64,000 bases of DNA from Saccharina japonica. Its lineage: Eukaryota > Sar > Phaeophyceae > Laminariales > Laminariaceae. Shown piece by piece: positions 1 through 10,905 of this stretch. Made by a program: the position numbers and the translations under genes. Each line of letters starts with the position of its first letter. The first letter of the stretch is position 1. Under the pieces are notes generated by a model. That model was not told the origin of the DNA, did no database searches, and was given only the letters and a program-made list of their open reading frames with translations. Where the stretch lies: assembly GCA_008828725.1 (NCBI GenBank), contig MEHQ01003258.1:145305-209304 (forward strand), read 5' to 3'.

Positions 1-339
1 CTCTCCAACACCATCACCCCTGCCGATCCAAGGCAGACGCGCAACTCCGTAGTCTCGGATTTCCTGCAGCCCTTGTGCGTTGTATCTATTCATGCCCCCC
101 TGAGATGCGGCATTGCTCTCGCGACAGCCAGGATTGCTGCTGCTGTAAGTATGGTGCTGCGGTTCCATGGTATTCCGGGCGGTTGGTTGCGGCGTGACGA
201 GGATGGTGGCCCATGTGCTGTGCTGTGTTGCTGCTGTGTCTGTGCTATGATAGGGCTGCCTCGGAGTTGCCTCGCGAGCCCGTGCCGCATCGGCACCTGG
301 ATTGCCGTTTGTTTGCTGGAAAATGCTCGTAAACTTGCT
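1..339 (-). CDS. Edge-truncated open frame, Gln/Ser/Asn-rich, unknown
   Basis: A minus-strand frame stays open for 113 codons from just after a TGA (340-342) to the window edge. It would be an exon fragment rather than a whole gene. A plausible splice acceptor (TTTTCCAG then CAAAC) places the exon start near 315. The product is rich in Gln, Thr, Ser and Asn and has an in-frame Met at the start of MEPQHHTYSSSNPG; the last residues before the edge include LPWIGRGDG. I do not recognise a domain. The alternative minus frame in the same DNA is also open for about 100 codons, so the openness could be composition-driven. It may be a host gene exon or a retroelement gag-like region. Confidence 0.3.
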
Positions 340-1369
340 TCAAATATGCACTTGGTAAAAAAAGTGCCCAAGTGCATATTTTGGGAAAGTCCGCTTTTCA
401 CGGTGGTCTGCCGTGGTCGGTAGGTGGAAAATAAGGGCCATCTTTTTCACGTCTAAAACTCGATAGGGCTTTGTTCGGTTCAGATCCAGATATATAGACC
501 TATTTCGAGGTTTAAATACGTCTATTAGGTGTGCCGTTTTGACAAGCTATATCTGAGGGCGGATTTCGATGGGTTTGTGAAATCGCAAAGTGGAACTTTT
601 TCCCGTTTGAAAAAAAAATAACTTTTGACGAAGAAAACCGACAAAAACCGTGTCCGGGACATCACACGCAGATCATTCGTTCGTAAAAGCCACCCAGCCA
701 ACCTAAACAAAAAGGGGGGGAAACGATTCCTCTCGTCATTCTACGGACGGAACTTGATTTCGTTTTTATATAAAACGCAAGTCCGATGAGATATTCATGG
801 TTTTGTGAAAAGTAGCTGATCTTGGCCCTTGGCAAGCTGTAACTTACTTGAATTTAGTGTAGGCGAACATTTTGTTTTGCCAAAACCGTATTTGTTCGCT
901 CGGCCCTGGTGACCACGACTACTCGTATAGTAGCAGTATCGCCCTATTCGTAGTAGTTTGGACGTTATGGCCCAAAACATTATAGGCTAAATTGTACTGC
1001 ATGGACCATAGCACCAATATGACAGCAGTGTTGCTGCTTGCTGATCTTTTTGTGAGTTTGCACCGGACAGCGACTCGCGTGTGCTCGTGAGCCAGGCGCT
1101 AGGGGCTCGCGTACCCTCTTGCTTCGTTCCCTCGTTTTTTGCGATTTTCGAGTCTCTCTTCTGACACGATCGGATATCGGGCATTTCTCGTGGTGATCTG
1201 TGTTCTGTTATTGCTTTTGGTCAACTTTGGGGAACGGCGTTTTTTTCTTTTTTTCTTATCAAATCACGCAAAACATGACGGCACGTATCATATCGAGATA
1301 AATCGCAAACACTCTAATATATTATACAAGTGTTTTTTAGATTTTGTATAAACACGTATCATGGGTTTG
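340..1369. other. No gene seen
   Basis: AT-rich DNA with homopolymer runs. The short frames on both strands show no recognisable motif and no splice-site support. Confidence 0.5.
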
Positions 1370-2720
1370 TTGGTGTAGCATTTTACTGTAAGTAGGTAGT
1401 CTGCGTACAATCTTCGACAAAAGTATAACTTAGCAGCTATTATTGCTGCTGTATGTATAGAGTGCGTACACAAGAAGAATGGTGACTGCTGCAGCTGTAC
1501 ATTGTTTTTACCGCTGTTGCTGCTGCTGGATACTGGTGTATATTTACTGCTGCTGCACATATTATGATCTGCATAAAGTGACATTTTGCATACAGCAACC
1601 AACTGCAGCAGCAGTAACAGTGGAGCTGCTTGCTGTGTTGGCAATGCTTGATGTATGCCAAATACAGCATATATAGTATGGGAGTGTCTTGCTGCTGCTT
1701 GCTGTAGGTACAAAAAGTGCCGCCTGCTGCACTACTTGCTTTTACTACTGCTGTTAAACAAAACTGTTTGTTGTGCTTTCCGCTCCTATTGTTCTATAAC
1801 TGTGCTTGCTGTAGGTACATGTATACGTACTGTTTGCTTGCTGTGGTACTTTAAAATGATCAATTCTACGAGTATTGCGAAAACATACAAACACGAACCG
1901 TGACAAAAAAACTGGCACTTTCGCGAATCCTATCATTGGTCACAAATTGCTACAGTACTCGTACATACAATGTTCGCTATTTCTTACTGCTACTGTACAC
2001 AGGGCTTGCTGTACCTATACGTATACGCTGTTTGCTGTGGCACCTAAGTACTGTCATTCCTCACGAACAAAAACAAAATATTAAATCGCGACGAAAAAAG
2101 CTGACACTTTCGCGAATCTTGACATTTGTTTTTTTTACAAACTTCAGCAACATCGACGTCACCATTCGCGACAAAACGGGTTTTGTCTGGTGATATATAA
2201 CCCCAATTTATGGAATCATGTTGCGTTTGTAAGGAAGAATTCCTCAATTACGACTACGAGTACCGCTATTATTGGCGAGTGACCGCTATTAATGACGAGT
2301 GATAGTGTTTTCCCTGTCGCATGCCAGCTTGGGTCACCCCACGGGGACCATCCCACTCCCCGAAGGGGAGCCTTGTATGTATAGGTACCAAATCGACATT
2401 TTCCCGGAACACTTTCACTTTTCATCTCCGGCCGCGGGTCTTTTCTCGCGCTGTCGGCTGCGGGGCACGCAAGGGGGGCGCGTGTTCGCCACGGCGCAAG
2501 TGCGGGTCCCGGCCGAGGTCCGTGGGGCGTGCTCTGGGACTTCAACGACGCGAATTCTGGCAAATAACTCGGGGGACGCGTTCCGACTTGACACCGCCTC
2601 GCAACTATCATGCAAAACCTGTCGTACGACTGGTTTTTGGTTCGTTTTTGACCCACCGCATGAACGGGACACAAACAGCACGCACCACGCACGAGACAAG
2701 AATAATGGCCACACTGACTT
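1370..2720 (-). repeat. Inverted diverged copy of the 47-54 kb cassette
   Basis: Read on the minus strand, this stretch reproduces in order the landmarks of the tandem cassettes at 47-54 kb: a GC-rich lead, the hairpin segment CTCCCCTTCGGGGAG followed by a purine-rich TGGG stretch, the CAAGCTGGCATG segment, a run of CGCGA/GTCA-type motifs, then a CAG/TACAGCA-rich tail. The copy is clearly older than those at 50.9 and 54.2 kb. Frames such as 2216-2737 minus lie in the GC-rich lead and look like composition effects rather than genes. Confidence 0.6.
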
Positions 2721-2953
2721 GAAATTGAACGAGGCACACATAAAGCGTCGTGCAGCAGTAGTTGATACCACTATGCATGCGTCTGCTCTCTCTGTGGGCT
2801 GTGTATAGCAGTAGCAGTTGTACGAGACGGCTTGAAAAATTACATGCGCATTTTATTGAAGTGCAAATTTGGTCCCAACATTCAATCTACGTGTACGTAG
2901 TACATACATACACAGATCTACGATGAGTACGTATGCATGCATATCATATCTAA

Positions 2954-3681
2954 GCGCCGTTCCTAACGAAAAAAGAAAAATCACGATTCGTGACGGTTTG
3001 GCATGACAAAATATCACGATTTGTGATATTTCATTGCGAACGAAAATAGGTGCTTTTTCGTCACGTTTCGTGATATTTTCAAATTGTCAAAAATCCGATA
3101 TTTCAAATCCAACGGTATTTGAGGGTGGGGCCAACTCTCGCAGGTAGGTCACGGCCAGGCCGTGCCGGGCTGACCGCGCCCGACCCGGTCCGTGATTCAA
3201 ACCATGGGCAGAGGCCCGACACGGTCTGTGATATTCCAACCTCACGCGCCGTCGGCCAGGCCAGGTCCGCGTGAGTTTCCAATCTCTCTGATATGTCGTC
3301 TGCTCTGCCTGGCCCATGAGATTTCCAGATTATTTTCGCTTTTTCTTCACGCTGTGCCTCCTCCTCCTCGACTTTTTTCGAGGATACAGCATGCTCGTTA
3401 GCCCACACCCAGTAGTGGTCTCTAGGCAGCCGCTCGCTGTCCACAATCGGCGTACAAAGCAGGGCCTGACATGCCCCTATACCGGCCATCGGTTACCGTT
3501 GGTGTCGGGTGGGTTACGTAGTGCCTTGGTCAGGCGTATTTTGGGCCACGACAAATGTCATGAGTCGTGATTTTGTTTTTTTAGAGGAAATCGAAGGAAA
3601 TTGTAAAACAAATGTAAAAAAACACGATTGACGACAAAAACCTCACGGATCGTGATTGTTTTCGTTCGTTAGGAACGGCCC
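2954..3681. mobile_element. PIF/Harbinger-like inverted-repeat element, 728 bp
   Basis: The ends are imperfect inverted repeats: left GCGCCGTTCCTAACGAA, right (reverse complement) GGGCCGTTCCTAACGAA. They are flanked by identical TAA trinucleotides at 2951-2953 and 3682-3684. A 3-bp TWA target duplication is the signature of PIF/Harbinger and Tourist-like elements. Just inside both ends lie ATCACGATTCGTGA-like subterminal palindromes. The element is too short for a full transposase and holds only a remnant frame near 3300-3480. Confidence 0.72.
3300..3480 (-). pseudogene. Remnant coding segment in the Harbinger-like element
   Basis: The minus strand codes a highly charged segment containing YWVWANEHAV followed by a Glu/Lys-rich run (VEEEEAQREEKAK). 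A related minus-strand segment is at 4915-5060, where GAC-AGC, the TGGG..TGGGC..AACGAG core and the GGAGGAGGAGG tract recur at the same spacing but the frame is shifted. Conservation in two copies suggests both descend from an element-encoded protein. Harbinger elements usually carry a Myb-like protein besides the transposase; assigning this to either is inference. Confidence 0.35.
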
Positions 3682-3689
3682 TAAGTTTA

Positions 3690-4654
3690 TCTACGTAAAA
3701 CGATAGGCCGATCAACATGCGTACGAATTTGTTTGTACAGCAGTAGTACTACGTACGAGTACTGCTGCATGTTACGGGTGCATGTCCCGAGACTTCAAAC
3801 TACAAGCGGACAAGGGGCCACTTACATCGAACTGTAAATACAGCAGTACAGCAGAGGAAGCTGTACAACACGCAGCAGCCGTTGTTCAGATTATTGCCTT
3901 TGTGACGGCTGTGGTGTCCAGTATGCGTGCGCAGGACCCGTAACACACAGCTAGCAGGGGGGATCCAGCAGGTGTAGTTGTGACAGCTACGAACTTATAC
4001 CGCTGTGTTCTGTCTTTCTTTGTATGGGCGTGTAGTAGGTGTGTCTATGTTCGATGTATCCTATTCCAGCAAAAACTCCCACTCTGATCGCGCAGTACAG
4101 CAGCGGTTGAAAGCGGCAAAACAGCTAATACCCATTACGAGTATGAATAACACTTCATACTCGCGAGATTTTGGGATCCGTGCACCCGGGCACCCCCAGC
4201 TGTTCGAAGGGTACCCTTCGACCTGTACTCGACTGCTAAACGCGCACCAGGGTACCCGTCCGAAAGGTAGTGAATGCTCCATCTAGGACCGGGGCGGGTC
4301 TCGTTGGGCAACAGCTCTATTATATGCTATCTTGTGTATACTTAGTTCTACAGCGCAGTACAGCCGTGATAACTCCTTGCGTACTATTGTGTGCATTCTG
4401 CTCTCCAGCACGTCAGCTAGATCTAACTGCTGTTTGTGCTCTGTGTACTCACTCGTTGTGTATTGTGTATTGTATGTGCTCTGTGCTATGCTGTCGGTAC
4501 TGTTCTGTATTCAGGCACTTTTTTCTGTTGTATATGTGTACTCTGGGTGTGCTCTGTGTGTATAGTCTTCGTACTCAACTCTTTCGCACCCTACTATGTA
4601 TTCTGTGTGATATGTGCTGCTGCAGCAGTATCCTACGAGGGCCTGCTCAGCCAG
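3690..4654. other. CAGTA/TGTACT-rich DNA; perfect palindrome at 4204-4221
   Basis: No convincing gene. The stretch is rich in CAGTA and ACTCTGTGT words. It contains an 18-bp perfect palindrome, TCGAAGGGTACCCTTCGA, at 4204-4221. Frames such as 4270-4710 plus are Cys/Leu-rich, an artefact of the TGT-rich sequence. Confidence 0.4.
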
Positions 4655-5080
4655 GGTCATCCATAACGAACAGAAAACGAAACTCACGAGTTGTGAGACA
4701 TTTACTGTAATCCAAGAATCTTTGCGAGTGGTGCGCGAGTGGGGCGGGGCCAGGCCGGGCCCGTGATACTTTTTTAAGTCACCGACCGAATGACGACATA
4801 GGCTGTGATACTTCATTCTCCCGCGCCACCGGTGTGGCCCTGCTGGCAAGATACCAATCTCACAGGTCGTATGCGCGGCCTCGCCCGGATTCTCAGGATA
4901 CTTTGTTTCGTTTTTGTTTGAGACGTGCCGCCTCCTCCTCCAGATTTCGAGGCCGCAATGTCCTCGTTCGCCAACGCCCAGCGGTTGCTTTGGGGAGTCG
5001 CTTGCTGTCCGCATCGGTGTAGGCGACAGAGTCAGCTGTATGCCGTCAAAACTGGTCTTTGGATATACCGTTGGGTTGCG
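4655..5080. mobile_element. Partial second copy of the Harbinger-like family
   Basis: The left end (GGGTCATCCATAACGAACAG) resembles the terminal repeat of the element at 2954-3681. The interior shares the GC-rich GGGCCGGGCCCGTGATA-like block and the charged coding remnant in the same order. No matching right terminus is visible, so this copy is truncated or too diverged. It lies 1.7 kb from the first copy in the same orientation. Confidence 0.5.
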
Positions 5081-5457
5081 TGGATTATACACGAAGTACA
5101 CTTATCAGGCGCATTTACTGCAAACATGTATTATAAAAAAGTACGAGTAAAGCCACGACAAAACAAATGACGCAGATCGTGATTTCGATTTTTCAAGGTT
5201 TAAAACACTGAATGGCGTCAAGATTCACGAGTTGTTCTTCGTGAATCTACTCAATATAACAAATCAACATTCAGCACAAATACAGTATTAATAGTAGTAG
5301 GTGCCTGCAGTTAAGAAATAACGTGTCGAGAAAAATGAGCTCAGATTGGCACGAACAATACATAGAAAAATTCGGTTTCAAAACACAGCTCACCAGTGTG
5401 GGATCGACTGTAAATCCCACACAAAATAGTTAGATTGACGTTGGAAACAAAATAAGT
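5081..5457. other. No gene seen
   Basis: AT-rich DNA containing a few TTCGTGAATC-type short palindromes similar to those in the Harbinger-like elements. No coding signal. Confidence 0.4.
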
Positions 5458-5580
5458 CATTGAGCCTGGACATCAAACTGAACCTTTGTAACACCGGGAG
5501 CCCACTGTACCTTAGTTGTGATATCATCTGGTGACATTTGTTTTGTATCAGGAATGTTCATCGCTACTACTTTTCCCTTT
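5458..5580 (-). CDS. Possible terminal exon, unknown protein
   Basis: The minus strand reads about 40 residues to a stop, with non-repetitive, protein-like composition: KGKVVAMNIPDTKQ, then a Thr/Val-rich end finishing VQFDVQAQ and a stop. An acceptor-like GCGTATAG precedes it. Upstream frame composition deteriorates into Phe/Arg/Leu, as expected of intron. No family is recognised and no partner exon was found upstream at 5.7-6.4 kb. It could be the last exon of a host gene or a stray gene fragment. Confidence 0.3.
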
Positions 5581-5949
5581 ATACTATACGCAAGTCTGTT
5601 ATGCAACACAAGTTTGCTCCAAAAAGGGTAAAAAAAGGGAAGTACGAAGCATGTGCGATATATTTTCAACTTGCGACACCCCCGGGATTTCAAGTGACCA
5701 ACATCCCGAAGGGGAACCTTGTACGATATATCTTATGCGTTGTGCTAGTGAGCACAATCAACAGGCGTAAACCCTCACAACGAGTCAAATAACGTTATAT
5801 GGCACCACATCCCTCGTGCGACATATTATACCTGGTATGATTGTTCTGCTTTGCTGATTGGTCGAGTTTCCCTGGTAGATTCTTGTTGCGAGGGTATACA
5901 CAGATGTGGAAGATACCTGGGGTCTATCGATATATCTGCTAACTTTAAA

Positions 5950-6025
5950 GGTCGTTCTTATCGAGCAGCTTTCCCCCAAAATTTGCTCATTCTTATCGAG
6001 CGACTTTTTTTCCAAGATTTCCAAT
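5950..6025 (+). repeat. Degenerate relative of the 15.7 kb MITE end
   Basis: GGTCGTTCTTATCGAGCAGC at 5950 and a second TTCTTATCGAGCGAC at about 5989 match the terminal inverted repeat of the MITE at 15671-15911. Here the two blocks lie in direct orientation and no opposite end is visible, so this is a rearranged fragment. Confidence 0.55.
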
Positions 6026-6735
6026 ATGGAAGGAGCCTACATTTTGATCCAAGCAAGCTTGTCGACGGAATACGATGTGTCGAAGCAAGACAATAACGCA
6101 CTCGATATTCCATGCCAAGCCTGCCGATCCCACGGCTCCTCGGGGTCTACTGGTCCAACTTCGAGCGAGCTCATATCTCCTTCGTACCGCTAACTACTGC
6201 TGCTGCAGTCGCTGTCACTATACCCAGCTGCGGGGGTCGCAGTGCCGCCCAGCAGCATTGTAGTACTATGGAAGGCCTTGTATCAAGCAGGGGGGGCTCT
6301 CTACCGTCCCCTGTTTCCAGTGTTGTATAGTTATTGTTTAGACGTAGAGAGAGGGGACGGTGTCAGGTCTCCCCCCCCCCCTGTCGGGAGGGTCAAAGTT
6401 GAATAATTCGACGTGAGGTGTCGAAAGAAAATTCTGCGGGCCTCCCTGGTTATACTGCTGTATGTATTTGTTGCTAAGGGTCCGTTTAAAGGACAGCAAA
6501 TGGCAGGTAACGAATATCTTGTTATTTTCGCAATATACATTTGGCAACTCGTTCAAACGTTCGAGCTTGTTGAACGGCACAAAATACCAAAGCCACGGAA
6601 GCGGGTTGCTATATCTACTCGAACGTTGCATATTTGGTCATAATAACCATACTGAACAGCGGAAGACGGTAACGTGGTCAGGTTTCGAGACAAAAGTCAT
6701 ACGCTAGCATCGAACGTGTCTCGACAAATGATATA
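6026..6735. other. No gene seen
   Basis: Mixed sequence with a C-rich tract near 6371 and short frames on both strands without recognisable motifs. Confidence 0.4.
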
Positions 6736-6739
6736 TTTT

Positions 6740-7450
6740 CACGGATGCTCCAAGTACCTTGGAGTAAAGCAAGGAGTATTGGAGATAAAATACTTCAGGT
6801 ACTACGTGTACTCGGAGTATTTTGGGGTTCGATACTCGAGGATGCTGCTCGTACTCGCAGTATTTCGGGCGTGAACACTCTCGATAATGCTTGTACTCGG
6901 AGTATTTTGGGGTCCGATACTGCGGGTACTCCTTGTATTTGGGGCTCGATTACTGCTCACGCTCCAAGTACTCCGACTATTCAGGCCGCCAGTACTCTAA
7001 TACTCTAAGTACTCGGAGTACGAAATGTACTCGATACTCGGAGTACATTTGGAGTGTGGGGGATATTAGGAGCAGTTTTGCATCGTTTTAGTGACACGGC
7101 CGTCATTCCGCCCCGGTTTTGGGGCCATGTGACTCGCGTTTATAGCATTTGAAAACTCACAGATGCTCCCATTACCTGGATGTAAAAGTATAGTATTTTA
7201 GAGAAAACATACTGAAGGTACTCTGTGTACTCGCAGTATCTCGGTGTCCAATACCCTCGATACTCGGAGTACTCCGAGTACTTTGAATGTCTGTACTTCG
7301 GGTACTGCTGGTACTCGAGGATCAGTAGTGCTCATACTCCCAGTACTCGTAGTATTTGGGGCTTCATTACTGCTCATACTGCACTACAAGTAATACTGTA
7401 ATACTCTCAGTACTCTCGGTACAAAAAACATCGAGATCTTCAAACAGATC
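6740..7450 (+). repeat. ACTCGGAGTA-rich dispersed element, two joined halves
   Basis: The stretch is saturated with the self-complementary word TACTCGGAGTA / TACTCCGAGTA. A first half starts at GGATGCTCC (6742) and ends with GTTTATAGCATTTGAAAACTC; a second half starts at CACAGATGCTCCC (7157). The same two-half arrangement occurs reversed at 27149-27890 and direct at 41085-42360. Apparent short proteins here are frame shadows of the repeat. Confidence 0.75.
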
Positions 7451-7561
7451 AAAAATAGTCATACGTTTTTGTGATGAAATAACATGTTTTCATCTGTGGT
7501 ACAAATGAGGGTGTTCCAGGTACTTCAACAAATATTTGTAGCGAGTTGGCGCCATTACTAG

Positions 7562-7924
7562 ACGAATGAACTGCATTGGACCAGTATCAAGTCATATTCA
7601 ACGCTAAACGTCGATGCTACACTGAAACTAGGTAATCGCAAGGCAGCGCCGTATTTCATTGGTACTCCGCACAAACATTCGAACGTCTACGTCGTGATTA
7701 CGAAGCAGACGCTGGTTTTGCTCACATATGTTCTATACACCTTTGCCGACGTTTGGAAGAAAGCCGTACTTTCTTTATTCCTTTTATTTGCCGAACTACA
7801 ACAGTATATCTACAGCGGTCCAAGTTCCCCGGAACATCCTACAATATCCAACTTGATGAAACTTCAGGGCAAACAAACCAAACCAAAAACCACGGTACCG
7901 TCAATTTTAGGCAAGGAATCGTAG
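7562..7924 (+). CDS. 120-codon open frame, possible exon, unknown
   Basis: A plus-strand frame is open for 120 codons between TAG 7559-7561 and TAG 7922-7924. It has no ATG at its start, so it would be an internal or terminal exon; ATTACTAG at its left edge could be an acceptor. The start reads TNELHWTSIKSYSTLNVDA; the middle is hydrophobic (a possible membrane segment around VLLTYVLYTF and LSLFLLFAEL); the end is Lys/Pro/Thr-rich. A second frame in the same DNA (7753-8001) also reads protein-like (DETSGQTNQTKNHGTVNF), so which frame is real, if either, is unresolved. Confidence 0.3.
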   Translation, partial: TNELHWTSIKSYSTLNVDATLKLGNRKAAPYFIGTPHKHSNVYVVITKQTLVLLTYVLYTFADVWKKAVLSLFLLFAELQQYIYSGPSSPEHPTISNLMKLQGKQTKPKTTVPSILGKES

Positions 7925-8136
7925 AGGACATGAGCAACGCATCAGGGTATGACTCGAAAGAACGGCGTCGATTTGGGCCGAGGAGGGTTTTCAGGTTGTA
8001 AACTTGAACCGCCCTGTAGTAAAATGATCTTGTATTTTCAAAAACAAAATCATATCTGGTAGCAATAGTTTGCTATTGTGTACTGTAGCCACGTAATGTA
8101 CTCCGAGTACGGCCAACGTCCTGCTAGACAGAGAGC

Positions 8137-8346
8137 CTACAGATAACCGACACTACCGAGTAATAGGTGGCCTGGAGTGCAATCCAGGCTGATCTTGTAG
8201 GCTCTAGTTGTCGACAGGCCTTCCAGAGCGATCACGGTCAGGCGTGGGTCGTCTTGGGGGGGATGGAACCACCGTTTGGTTGGTATTGCCTTGCGTACCA
8301 GCGCAGCATCGGACGCGTACCACACGCTGACGGGCTCGTCACACAT
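8137..8346 (-). CDS. Short open frame, unknown
   Basis: About 70 codons on the minus strand with balanced composition, including DPRLTVIALEGL and KISLDCTPGHLLLG. The DNA is moderately GC-rich compared with its flanks. No family is recognised and no second exon was identified. It may be an exon relic. Confidence 0.22.
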   Translation of the reverse strand: MCDEPVSVWYASDAALVRKAIPTKRWFHPPQDDPRLTVIALEGLSTTRAYKISLDCTPGHLLLGSVGYL

Positions 8347-8349
8347 GCG

Positions 8350-8798
8350 GTGTACACCGTTAGCGGTGCGGTCAGCACCACAATCTAACCCTCGATACGT
8401 CGCTGTATGGGCGGAATCCTCGTCCGTCTAGCGCGGTAGCGTGTTGTGTGTGCAACAGGGCGATGGTGTACGACGTTTCAAAGGAAAGTAAAAGAGCACA
8501 TAGAAATTTCTAAAAGTTTGCAAACGAACGAATGGAGAGAACAAATAGCGGTGCATTCGTTATTCAAGCGAGTCTTTCATTTATTTATATGGCTGAGAGT
8601 TGGTTTGGGATGTACCGCTGGTACTTCGAGTGCACCGGCTGAGGGATATGGCAGGGATGGCCGGGTACTCTCTAATCCGCACATATGGCTTCAAAAATCC
8701 CTCATGCTGCAGCGGGAACCCCTACAAACTCATGGTGCCAAGAGCCGACGTAGGGTTTGCAGATACTCTGAGGGAAGAAAGAGGGGGGTACTTATACT
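8350..8798. other. No gene seen
   Basis: A plus frame from 8446 is open for 127 codons, but its composition changes along its length and it runs into the inverted-repeat element starting at 8799. I do not accept it as a gene. Confidence 0.35.
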
Positions 8799-9233
8799 GT
8801 TAGGTGGGCGCGTCTCCTTGCTTTTATAGTCGGTACCAGCAATATAAGTGTCCATTGACCGTTGTGCGCAGAGATTAATTTCGTGTTTTTCGACCAACCA
8901 CAACGAAGCCAATTGAGAGCAGCCGTCATCATTTTTTTTCATTAGACCAAAACTCGAAATTAGGAAAAATCGTATGTATGGACCGCAGCATCGAAATAGT
9001 ATATATATGGGCCGCAGCATCGCAGCAGCAGCAAGAGGAGGTGAAGATGGAAGGTGGCGATGCCCCGCGCGGGCACATATACTGCTGGTACCGGCAATGA
9101 AAGGACCCTGACGCGCACGGATATAGCTGCTGCAGCTGCTGTTGCTGTGAAGATGGCCTCGATCCTTTTCCGTTGGCGTCTGTTCTGGGTTCGTCAAAAA
9201 CAGGACGGGTCGAGGCATGGCAAAAAAACATCC

Positions 9234-9265
<32 letters not shown>
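9234..9265 (+). repeat. CAG microsatellite
   Basis: About ten CAG units followed by CTGCTG, forming a small inverted pair. The same tract in the other copy (18351-18425) is longer and interrupted by CGG. Confidence 0.95.
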
Positions 9266-9509
9266 TGCTGTAGCCGTGCGCGTGAGGGTATTTCATTGAC
9301 GGTACCAAGAATATAGGTGCCCGCCGCGGCATCGCCCCTTTCCATCTCCACCTTCTCTTGCTGCTGCTGCGGTGCTGCGGCCGATATATCCGATGCTGAG
9401 GCCCAAGCCCGACAATCGGCTCAATGTGCTACTCGGTTTCTGCTGAAAACTTCTGCTCCTCTGCGAGGGTCTCGTCCGATTGTCGAGCTTCGGCCTCCGT
9501 AGCACATTG

Positions 9510-10109
9510 TGATCGGAAAACCGGTGCATGGGTTAAAAACGTTGGAAGATGATCCTCGATGCCGCCATCGGCACGTCCAGAAGACGTTGAAAGTGTGTAT
9601 TATTATTGCTGATGGGAGGAGGAGGGGGAAAAAGGAAGTAGCCAAAACCGAAGTGACCAAGAGAGGGCCCCTTCTCCCCCAAGATCGCCTCGTCCCCGAA
9701 TCATAAATAGCGACAAGCGCTCTCATCCCATACCTTGTCATAACTCTTTCGTACCATACAAAACACTCACGCGACTGAGCCATACATTCTGGCCCTACTT
9801 TACGGTACCACACATTAGTGTTCCAATACGTACGTATGAGAATATCCATTGACTACCGACCTATTATGGAAAACGGTATTTCACCGTTGTATACACATAT
9901 TTACCACACAAGAGGACTCACATCCATGGCATTGGTGCATATTGTACCACAATGATGTGGGAGTGTCGGCCCACGGAACATCCGCCAAATAGGGTAGAAA
10001 ATACCAGGTATAGAGATATACCCAAGAGAATATTCCAGCCACTCCAAACCTAAATAGATGCAATGATCTTCCATATATCATACGACAGTGATGGCCTTAT
10101 AATCTCACA
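9510..10109. mobile_element. Probable solo LTR, 600 bp
   Basis: This segment is absent from the otherwise matching position in copy 2 (near 18662). It begins TG and ends CA and is flanked by CATTG at 9505-9509 and 10110-10114. The empty site in copy 2 has a single CATTG. TG...CA ends with a 5-bp target duplication and no coding content fit a solo LTR left by recombination between the two LTRs of a retrotransposon. The flanking match could be read as 7 bp (CACATTG), which leaves the exact boundary slightly ambiguous. Confidence 0.78.
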
Positions 10110-10521
10110 CATTGGGCAACATCGTCGTCGAGCCCGCGGGCAGCACTGGCATGACGTCGCTCCAACGCATGATAGTTGCGGTGCTCCGCGATGTTCTCAG
10201 CGCGCTTGTCCCGACCAGCTTCTCCAATCGTTTTCCCCGTGCGAGCAAAAAAAGGTTCGTTGAATTTGTTGAAGCCTCCTGTCGTTCCCTTTTTGTTTCT
10301 TGTTTCTCCTCGAATATCCCATACTACGATGTACTGTTGTAGTATAATATTATATCAGAACATGGCTTTTTTGGTGAACGCGTACTCTTTACAGGAGTGT
10401 GCGATGAAGCTGATTCCTTCTGCTCCGTCTTCGCGATTACCCAATCTTGTGTTCTAGTGCCTCATTTTTATGTTACGGTTGAAGAGGTCGACAGGGGACT
10501 AGTATATAGCCTGAACAACGC

Positions 10522-10776
10522 TTAAAATCGCATATTTCGCTGTTTTCTTCGTCCGTATAACACGGAAAAACATTTCGGTGGCGCTGGAACATTAGAATAT
10601 ACGATTTCATGTAGCGTCGCACGCTTTGGATGCCCAATTGGTGACGTATCAAGAGTTATAGTCGATGCCATGCAGATTTCCTCGCGTACTATATTCAAGT
10701 TATTTCGGGGCGAAATGACTTTTTGGTTTTGCTCATCAGTCTGTTGGATGTTATGTTTCGTAAAAATATCATCCAT
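10522..10776 (-). CDS. 84-codon frame conserved in the inverted-repeat element
   Basis: Starts at MDDIFTKHNIQQ, contains TITLDTSPIGHPK and ends at RKQRNMRF. The reading is preserved at most positions in copy 2 (19045-19302), where a 7-nt length difference near the start of the frame breaks it. Differences between the copies are mostly conservative (R/K, I/M, E/Q). This suggests the element encoded a protein or exon here. I do not recognise it as any known transposase and see no DDE signature. Confidence 0.4.
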   Translation of the reverse strand: MDDIFTKHNIQQTDEQNQKVISPRNNLNIVREEICMASTITLDTSPIGHPKRATLHEIVYSNVPAPPKCFSVLYGRRKQRNMRF

Positions 10777-10828
10777 TATATCGTGCCACTGTTTTTTGGT
10801 CGGTAGACGGCAATGGCGGCTACCTAAC

Positions 10829-10905
10829 TGTGTGTGTGTGTGTGTGTGTTCTTCACATTAAACCTTCCTTTCTACCCGTCGACATCCAGCACACCCAGTG
10901 TCCGT
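10829..10905 (+). repeat. Dispersed repeat (TTCACATTAAACC family)
   Basis: A GTGTGTGT run followed by TTCTTCACATTAAACC, TTTCTACCCGTCGACATCC and CAGCACACCCAGTGTC. Nearly the same sequence is at 37877-37943. Older relatives are at 12855-12915 and 14437-14500. Confidence 0.75.

Larger units (their letters stand above)
8799..10828 (-). mobile_element. Inverted-repeat element, copy 1 (split by a 600-bp insert)
   Basis: Starts GTTAGGTGGGCGCGTCTCC and ends with the reverse complement of GTTAGGTAGCCGCC. Without the insert at 9510-10109 it is 1430 bp, matching the 1437-bp copy at 17922-19358. Identity looks high over most of the length, with small indels and a shorter CAG run. No clear target duplication is visible, so the class is unassigned. 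The minus strand carries an 84-codon frame (10522-10776) near one end and a charged, coiled-coil-like segment in the middle. Confidence 0.75.

Noticed and set aside
6740..7450. CRISPR array
   Set aside because: The ACTCGGAGTA words are irregularly spaced, self-complementary and without unique equal-length spacers. The genome context is eukaryotic.
8799..8806. hAT or CACTA assignment for the GTTAGG-ended element
   Set aside because: No matching 8-bp or 3-bp duplication could be found at either copy, so no superfamily is assigned.
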